From: Brachynemurus nebulosus
Lineage: Eukaryota; Arthropoda; Insecta; Neuroptera; Myrmeleontidae
DNA length: 64,000 bases
NCBI GenBank assembly: GCA_035578155.1
Contig: JAPWDM010000023.1
Span: forward strand, 992,001 to 1,056,000
Reading direction: 5' to 3'
Shown: positions 57,717 through 64,000 of the stretch, one piece after another
Position numbering within the stretch: position 1 is the stretch's first letter
Layout of the letters: every line of letters starts with the position of its first letter
Notes under the pieces: model-generated
What the model was told of the DNA's origin: nothing
Database searches by the model: none
The model's input: only the letters and a program-made list of their open reading frames with translations
Position numbers and translations under genes: made by a program

Positions 57717-57871
57717 GTTAATTAAAATTGACATAGTGTTTGAAAAATTACCAAACTGGATCGGCTGGGACTCGAACCCGGATCTCTTGGCTGGTAACCA
57801 AGAGATCCGGGTTCGAGTCCCAGCCGATCCAGTTTGGTAATTTTTCAAACACTATGTCAATTTTAATTAAC
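57717..57871. repeat. Perfect hairpin built on a tRNA-Thr-like 3' half
   Basis: Left arm 57717-57790 and right arm 57798-57871 are exact reverse complements over 74 nt, with only CTGGTAA between. On the + strand the right half reads as a tRNA 3' half: stem CTTGG/CCAAG around CTGGTAA (a standard 7-nt anticodon loop, anticodon GGT for Thr), then box B GGGTTCGAGTCCC, then GCCGATCCAGTTTGG, whose tail matches the SINE at 27829. There is no D arm, because the 5' half has been replaced by the inverted copy. Not a functional tRNA. Origin by foldback synthesis is plausible. Confidence 0.9.
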
Positions 57872-58278
57872 AAAATTTTAGTTTTGTTTACGTTGCTTAA
57901 TAGAGTCTAAAATTACATTCCGTTTTAACCAATTTCGAAATTCAGCTATTAAATCATATTACTATGGATACAGATTATTTTGATATAATTTTGTCAAAAT
58001 AATTATGAAATTTATCACAACTTTAGATTGTTCTGGTGGTACCTTAGTAAAGAGGAAACATTGCCAGAACGTTTTTTATCGATAAAAACTATTATTAACC
58101 TTCATATATCAAAATTTCAGAATTGTTACTTTATATGTATAAATTGGGCCTTATTTTTTACCCTCTTTAAACGTTAAGGATGACTCCACCCGGCCGAATA
58201 GGCTTGCCAGAACTGAATTTTTGTATAGAGTAAGTATCCAAGTGCCTATCCTCTCAATTTGACGTGTGTTGAAATGAC

Positions 58279-59250
58279 CAGTGTTGTGCTTATCTAGATA
58301 ACGTTATCTGAAATTTAATCTAGATAACGTTTTCGTTATCTATTATCTTTTATTTAGATATTTTTAAAAGAAGTTATCTTTTATCTTATCTTTTTATTAA
58401 GCGAAGGAAAAAGATAAGATAATAAGAATACATCTTTATTTTTCCTGAAACAAAAAAAATTGAAGCTATATTCACCATTTACCTATATTCACTTGGCCGA
58501 CCATATAAATCAGATAAATTTTGATACCTTCTTAAGAAATACAAAAATTTTTAAAGCAATTATTTAATTTTAAACAGAATTCTTGTTTCTAGAATCATTT
58601 TCCACATTAGTTAGAATAACATTTAGTGGTGTAATATGAAATGTCGTATTCCGACCACTTGGTCTACCATGTAATTTAGATAAGTATCGATAATTTTTTA
58701 AACACTAGAGAAATGTTTAAGAACTTTTCGTTAATTGTAAATATAATTCTTATAGCCTGGATTCATTTCGGCCATTAGTTGGAATAACATTTAGTCGTGT
58801 AATATGAAATGTCGTTTTCCGACCACTTGGTCGATCATGTAATTCAAATAAATACCGACATTTTTTAAGCACTTTTTTTGAAATAAAAAATGTCGTACTT
58901 TACTGTGCTGGATGTGTGCTATCATGGGCCGTAAACAAAGAAACTAAATTCCAAAACATGCAATTTTGTCGCCAAAATTCTTTCTTTAACATTTTTGTAA
59001 TTTATTGTAATTAACACATCTTTTTGGGAACCGACGAGGTACTTTCGCAGCCCTATCACCGGTCCACGGACTTGCGGTTGAGAAACCCTGACCTAGTGAA
59101 TTATTTCTGTAAATAATATCTTATCTAAAATTTTATCTAGATAACGATTCCTCGAAACGAATTATCTGTTATCTTTATCTAGATGTCTTAAATTATGTTA
59201 TCTATTATCTGTTATCTAGATAATAAAATTCGATATCTTGCCCAACACTG
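58279..59250. mobile_element. hAT element, 972 bp
   Basis: CAGTGTTGTGCTTATCTAG at the left and TTGCCCAACACTG at the right, with a perfect 8-bp TSD GAAATGAC (58271-58278, 59251-59258). The arms are packed with TTATCTAGATAA-type motifs. The centre contains a ~160-bp direct duplication (AATAACATTTAGTGGTGTAA at 58616; AATAACATTTAGTCGTGTAA at 58785, with TGTCGTATTCCGACCACTTG). CCGGTCCACGGACTTGCGGT near 59059 resembles another hAT terminus and may be a nested remnant. Confidence 0.9.
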
Positions 59251-59400
59251 GAAATGACCATCGCAAATCGGCCACTGGTTCTTAGTCTATATTTTCTAAT
59301 ACATATTTCTAGCTCTGTAAAAATAATTATACATTACAGAAGAGACACGGAGTTCGTAGTGGAGTTTTGACCAGTTTAATGAACACGATTAGAGTCGATA

Positions 59401-59979
59401 GGGGAGACTGGGGACACTAAGCCCCCACTTTGGTTTTTCGCTCAAATCTCATAAAATAATATTGTTTTTCAGGATATTTTTTCATGACTAGATAGAAAAT
59501 ATTATATCCTTCTACCTTCTTGCATCATTAAATCATGAAATCTATCCGCAATTCCATTTATTTTTTCCATTTTCTCAGAATACTATAAAGGGATCAAGTG
59601 CCCCCTGTTCTGGGAGATTTGATCCCCGTATCGGGTATACATGACCCGTACCTTACTGCATAATATGAATGAATAGTCTGTTTGGTATGAAATATGTCAG
59701 CAAATCTAGTTTAGTGAAACAAGAAAAAGTAAAATTATTCTCATATTTTATGAAATATGTCATCACACTGACAACATCACCCTCAAAATACTCACAAAAA
59801 AGATGTTTAAACACCAAAAGTAAAAAGGCGTCACTGCTCTGAAGTTGTCTATTACAAATTTTCAAAATGATATTGAGTCATTGACAATAACATTGAGATC
59901 AGTGTCGCACGTATTGATATTAAAAATAAGATGTAATTTTCTATTTATGACCTGGGGATCAAGTGTCTCCAGTCTCCCC
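59401..59979. mobile_element. TA-inserting TIR element S, 579 bp
   Basis: GGGGAGACTGGGGACACT at 59401 and the complement of the right end (GGGGAGACTGGAGACACT), with TA on both sides. Internal GATCCCC/AAGTGCCCCC motifs echo the ends (59595-59635). No transposase. Confidence 0.85.
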
Positions 59980-60018
59980 TATTCCTTAAATATTGGCCAA
60001 ACCGTCTTATTATGTATA

Positions 60019-60158
60019 CGGGGTGTAAAACAAATAACTCTCGTCTTTTTGTGGGGTGACTCATAGCACCCTGTAGACACTAAAACCGCAGGAATTTTTT
60101 CGGAATTCACAGTCGCGTCACCCCTCAAAAGGATAAGAGTTATTTCCTTTACACCCTG
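60019..60158 (+). mobile_element. 140-bp MITE, copy H1
   Basis: CGGGGTGTAAAACAAATAAC through GGGGTGAC at the left is inverted at the right (GTCACCCC to TTTACACCCTG), about 45 bp TIR. TATA on both sides. The whole unit recurs inverted at 60890-61027. Confidence 0.8.

Positions 60159-60160
<2 letters not shown>

Positions 60161-60232
<72 letters not shown>
60161..60232. repeat. (AT)n tract, left
   Basis: About 72 bp of AT repeats between H1 and the pogo-type element. Confidence 0.95.
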
Positions 60233-60233
<1 letters not shown>

Positions 60234-60236
<3 letters not shown>

Positions 60237-60772
60237 TAAACTCTATATAACGAACTTCTATTTAACGAAAAACTTCTTAAAACGTAGAAATTACAAAGGT
60301 TTGTTTCGTTTACATTATCATTCGTATATTGAAACACTCTTTATAACGTAACAGCCACTCTCAATAGCGAAAGATACGTCATTTTTAAAGCCAAAAAAAA
60401 TTTTATTTCACTGACTTTCAAACAAAATAGTGATACAAAGTCGTAAATATTTCGTACGCACAAAGGGATTCTTAGAAATCCGTTTATTTGTTTGTTGTAA
60501 TTGCCTAGCACATGTTTTTGCCTACTGTACTTCCGTACTACTGTCTTATTGCTGTCTTTACGTTATCATATTCTTAGTTGCTTTCAAACTTTTTAACTGT
60601 AAACATGGCGAGTAAAAGAAAGAGTTTGTGTATTGACGAAAAAGTGTCATTTAATTCAGTCAAATTACTAAATTCGCAAAATTATATTGTTTTCTTTTTC
60701 TCTCCATATAACGAAAACTCTTTATAACGTAATAAAATACCCGGTCACTTCAATTTCGTTATATGGAGTTTA

Positions 60773-60775
<3 letters not shown>
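60234..60775 (+). mobile_element. pogo/Tigger-type element, 542 bp
   Basis: GTGTAAACTCTATATAACGA at 60234 and the complement of the right end (GTGTAAACTCCATATAACGA), flanked by TA. TATAACGAA units recur inside the TIRs. An N-terminal transposase fragment lies at 60605-60727. It sits in an (AT)n tract, which offers many TA targets. Confidence 0.85.
60605..60727 (+). pseudogene. pogo/Tigger transposase N-terminus, truncated
   Basis: MASKRKSLCIDEKVSFNSVK followed by 20 further codons and a stop. The first ~20 residues match the start of pogo/Tigger/jerky-type transposases (MASKRK-x-L-x-I-x-EK), which leads into the psq/CENP-B N-terminal helix-turn-helix that binds the transposon ends. After about residue 28 the frame runs into the right TIR, so nearly all of the HTH and the whole DDE domain are deleted. 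Confidence 0.75.

Positions 60776-60776
<1 letters not shown>

Positions 60777-60855
<79 letters not shown>
60777..60855. repeat. (AT)n tract, right
   Basis: About 78 bp of AT repeats between the pogo-type element and H2, ending with a short ATGT-rich stretch. Confidence 0.95.
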
Positions 60856-60857
<2 letters not shown>

Positions 60858-60889
60858 TATGTATATATGTATGGTGTATACATTATATA

Positions 60890-61027
60890 CAGGTGCACAG
60901 GAAATAACTCTTATCCTTTTGAGGGGTGACGCGACTGTTAATTCCGAAAAAATTCCTGCGGTTTTAGTGCCTACAGGTGCTATGAGTCACCCCACAAAAG
61001 GACGAGAGCTATTTGTTTTACACCCTG
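60890..61027 (-). mobile_element. 138-bp MITE, copy H2 (inverted relative to H1)
   Basis: Complementing it gives the H1 sequence nearly throughout (ACTAAAACCGCAGGAATTTT, GGAATTAACAGTCGCGTCAC). TATA precedes it. Confidence 0.8.
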
Positions 61028-61217
61028 TATATTTTTATTTATAAATAACAGACGCCATTCACATCACTTTTTCTTAAGTCATCTTCAACATTAGCATCTA
61101 GCAAGATTTATTACCATAGAAAAATAATTCAAATATCACTATAATATCTGATTATTTATAACCAAAGAAAATGAGAGAAACATATGAGCATCATACCTAA
61201 ATGCAATATTATATATA

Positions 61218-62007
61218 GAGGTAAGTGGGGTAAAGTGGGAAATGGCACTTTCCGGGTAAACTGTCAAAGTACAGATGTTATGCGCTACTGACATCTGTTA
61301 GTAATGACCACAAACCAATCTTTATGGTATAGGCACACATGCATATATGTTCATGTGCTTTTTGACACTTTGTGTCCCTCTTAGCTCAAAATTTTGACTT
61401 CATATGTGTTCAAAATGTGCATGCATATGTGTTCATGTGCTTTTTGACACTTTGATGTCCCTCTTAGCTCAAAATTTTGACTTCATATAGCTTTTTTCGG
61501 TTACCGGAATATAAAATATCGTACGCACGGCGCGAAAACAAAATTTTTTAACAATTCGCAAATCTAAATCAAGTTGCAAGAAGCAGCTGAAAAACGTTTG
61601 GCAAATAAACGCATCGAAGCTCGAAAATCAATTAAGTCATTTTTTCATTTTTTTTTTTTCAGCAAAAAATGTTTTTTTTCTATATTTACTATCTATTCTG
61701 TATTCTTTGAACCTTTTTTACCTTGAAATATAGATATAATAACTTTGCTACAAGATTTGCGTTGAGTTTGTACAGTTTTTTAAAGTTTCCCACTTTACCC
61801 CACGATTTTCAATTTTGGCCATTTTGCACATGGTCGGTCAAAGCTCGGTAACTCAAAAGAAAATCAATATTTTTAGTTGGTATCTTAGGCAAAAGACAGC
61901 TTATTGAATTCTCTTTACTATAGAAATTTTAAACATGGAAAAATAATCACTTTTGTTCAATCAACGGAGCTCCAAAAAAAAGTTTCCCACTTTACCCCGC
62001 TTACCTC
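61218..62007. mobile_element. TA-inserting TIR element T, 790 bp
   Basis: GAGGTAAGTGGGGTAAAGTG plus GGAAA at 61218 and the complement of the right end (GAGGTAAGCGGGGTAAAGTG), with TA on both sides. Contains a ~87-bp tandem duplication (TTCATGTGCTTTTTGACACT at 61349 and 61432) and a CCCACTTTACCCCACG echo near 61787. A short frame LQEAAEKRLANKRIEARKS near 61578 is charged and helical, like a transposase tail, but too short to assign. Confidence 0.85.
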
Positions 62008-62009
62008 TA

Positions 62010-63736
62010 CAATATAAAGCATGTGGTCACTTTTCTCGAAAACCAGTTTACATAGAAGAATGTTTCAAAAATCCAATCAGATAAGACTAAACAAGGAATA
62101 TTTAATATATTTGTAATTATTTTATTTTACCTAACATATACAAAAAATAAGTCAGTTTGATAAAATTTACAAGTTATATTTCCTTGTGCTTGTCCACTAT
62201 AAAATTTAGTAACTGTAATAATTAATTTTGGTCATGTTAATTAATTAATATGTCGATTACGTTACACCAAAAACTTAAACGAATAAAAACAGTTATGTAA
62301 AAACCTACTAAAACAATTTCATGCGGTACTACTACAGATATGCAAAATTTGACCAATACTTCCATACAAATATATTACAAATTATGTATTTTATTTACGG
62401 CATATATTAAAATGTGAAGTCCATTTAAATGATAGCGGTGCTTGAAGCGTGACTGACCATTGGTTGGATTGAACTGACATTACATATTGGCATTATCGTA
62501 CGGTTCACGCGATTCGAACGACCAGAATAAATTTAAATTATATAATGTGTGAAACATTCCAACACGTGATGACCCCTAGAGTGCACCGATTTGGAATTAG
62601 ATTAAATGGCCATTAATTATTTAAACATATTATATAATAAAATTTGTACCAACAGGTACGATTTACTCACTTTGATATGGAAATTGGAGTAACAGATGTC
62701 ATACGTACAATTTCTGCCATGAAAATTTCGAAATTCCTCTAGAAAATCTAACCTACACTTTAAATCTGTACTTTCGCTTAACAACTTACAGAATATCAAG
62801 GTATTTTTACTTTAAACAGAAATTTTTAGAGTTGAAAAGCGATTCCGTATTTTGATGACGTCACAGGGACCCATTTTAATTTTTCTTTAAAATTAGATGT
62901 TACGAAATTTAGTACAAAATCAATTCCTAATAATGTTTTGTTCCGTTTTCCAAAAATGACTATAAAGTATTTCAATATATCCAGTTAAGCCCGGCGAGAG
63001 GGAAGTAGTTGGGGTTGCAACTTCGGGGCCCGAAAAAAAGTAAAAAGAGCTTTGTTTTTTTTTCCTTTTTGAGGGGTAGTTTCTCAAAAAAATGTAGTTT
63101 TTCCCCGGCGCTCGCCATTTCTCTACACGGTCCTGTATCTAATTTCCACACTTTCAAATCTCTTCGTACATACCGATATTAATAGTTTTAGAGGTTGTAT
63201 TTTCATTTTAGGCTCTTTTTTTAGGCACTCCCGTTCTGGACCCTTTTTGGAGTTTCGGAACCTTTAAGGCACAATTTTAACATAATGTTCATTTTTCCAG
63301 ATATGATATTTGAACAGAATTTGGTCAAGGTCCACTTAGTTGTTAATTATGAGGGACTTGTGCAACAATTTTAACGTTTAAAACGTAGCCTATATTAAAA
63401 CATTCGAAATTTTTTAAATCAATTGAGTAATTTTCGAGATTAGTGCTGTCTAACAAATTCATAAATTCCCAAACTTGACTTCTTTATTATATTAACACCA
63501 TGACGGTCATAACATATAATGACAAAACGCTCAATTGGTACAGCTAATACACTTTATATGAAATTATGTATAATTTTTTTAAACCGAATTTCCCAATTTT
63601 TATGGAATAATTTCCAAAGGAGATGCGAGAATTAAATGATTCAAGATCTTCAATGTGAAACATTTTTTTTATTGACTTTTTCAGAAATTTTTCTGTATAT
63701 TTCATACTTTCTTCAGTGGCTACATCACAATAGGAG
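62010..63736. other. Spacer, nothing firmly recognised
   Basis: Two less AT-rich patches (62430-62530 and 62980-63140, the latter with GCCCGGCGAGAGGG and CCCCGGCGCTCGCC, roughly inverted) may be MITE ends, but I could not confirm a TSD. Confidence 0.4.
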
Positions 63737-64000
63737 CAGTGTTTTTCAACCTTTTTAAGGGGGTCGCAGTTACTTTAACAATAAAACCACTCTAGTTCAA
63801 TATATAATATGTATTTAATAAAGAAAAGTTTAATTAAAGGTTACATTAATGTGATGGTTTCATACTTTCGCTTGATAAGATTTCAAAACAAAAAACTGCG
63901 GCTTATTTTCAATAACAGTAAATCTGAGTTTTAAATAATTTTATTTTCGTCATATAGATGCTTTTTCTTTGCTTTTGTTTCATTACTCTCAATGGAGCTT
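63737..64000 (+). mobile_element. Start of a hAT element, cut by window edge
   Basis: CAGTGTTTTTCAACCTTTTT then AAGGGGGTCGCAGTTAC is the common hAT terminus of the CAGTGxTTxTCAACC..GTCGC type. The other end and TSD lie beyond the window. Confidence 0.6.

Larger units (their letters stand above)
52298..58121. mobile_element. Outer element AS with ~180-bp inverted arms
   Basis: GAAATTCTGATATATGAAAG through TATCGATAAACAATG, TTCTGGCAATGTTTT, AGGTACCGCCAGAA and AATCTAAAGTTGT (52298-52420) recur inverted at 57997-58121. The arm resumes after the mariner as TATTTTGACAAAATT- and GTATCCATGGTAATATG-like sequence (57394-57440) and is matched inverted at 57949-58000. Without the mariner the element is about 0.85 kb. 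Its loop holds the tRNA-related hairpin at 57717-57871. Confidence 0.7.

Noticed and set aside
57758..57833. Functional tRNA-Thr gene
   Set aside because: The 5' half is an exact inverted copy of the 3' half. There is no D arm or box A, so it cannot form a cloverleaf.
57648..57848. 66-codon reverse ORF (AGTRTRISWLPAKRSGFESQ)
   Set aside because: It is the tRNA-related hairpin translated. Peptides of this type are a known annotation artefact of tRNA sequence.

Overview
The window looks like AT-rich nuclear DNA from an animal, most probably an insect. The reasons are the absence of operons or dense ORFs and the decayed transposon proteins typical of arthropods: a DUF4817-type N-terminus, mariner C-termini, THAP fragments and a pogo/Tigger N-terminus. 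A piggyBac-type TTAA element, Helitrons and a tRNA-derived SINE fit the same picture. I see no intact host gene. Most longer ORFs are translations of (AT)n tracts, hexanucleotide repeats or terminal inverted repeats (TIRs). The one segment that looks like host coding sequence is a CpG-richer exon-like stretch at about 26283-26587 encoding an AT-hook, and it carries an in-frame stop.

The window is therefore mainly a transposon graveyard, and its interest lies in how the elements are stacked. 1-5200: edge of a DUF4817 transposon, two head-to-tail Helitrons (the second split by a 994-bp TIR element), and a deleted mariner. 5536-9851: a ~190-bp MITE opened by two insertions, one of which holds a Helentron-like element that itself holds a Mutator-like element. 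10360-12145: a second Helentron-like copy with hAT-type insertions sharing one repeated target site. 12778-18850: several MITEs. 21358-23184: a 1.8-kb palindrome. 25455-31614: two copies of one TIR element flanking the AT-hook exon and a tRNA-SINE region. 32108-33900: a short TIR element split by two abutting insertions. 34317-37725: two pogo-type MITEs around a 1.49-kb near-perfect palindrome. 38298-42164: two more Helentron-like copies. 42408-44529: a piggyBac-type element containing a hAT. 44780-47246: a THAP-family MITE and a second Mutator-like element. 48805-51967: small TIR elements. 52298-58121: an inverted-repeat element holding a 5-kb ruined mariner, plus a perfect 74-bp-arm hairpin tipped by a tRNA-Thr-like anticodon loop. 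58279-62007: a hAT, two GGGG-terminal TA elements and a pogo element inside AT repeats. 63737 to the end: the start of another hAT.

The elements do not cooperate in any pathway. They document successive waves of insertion. Boundaries were read by eye from TIRs and target-site duplications (TSDs) and are usually good to a few bases where a TSD is stated. Superfamily names are inferences from TIR and TSD type and from short protein motifs. Identities quoted are visual impressions, not computed.
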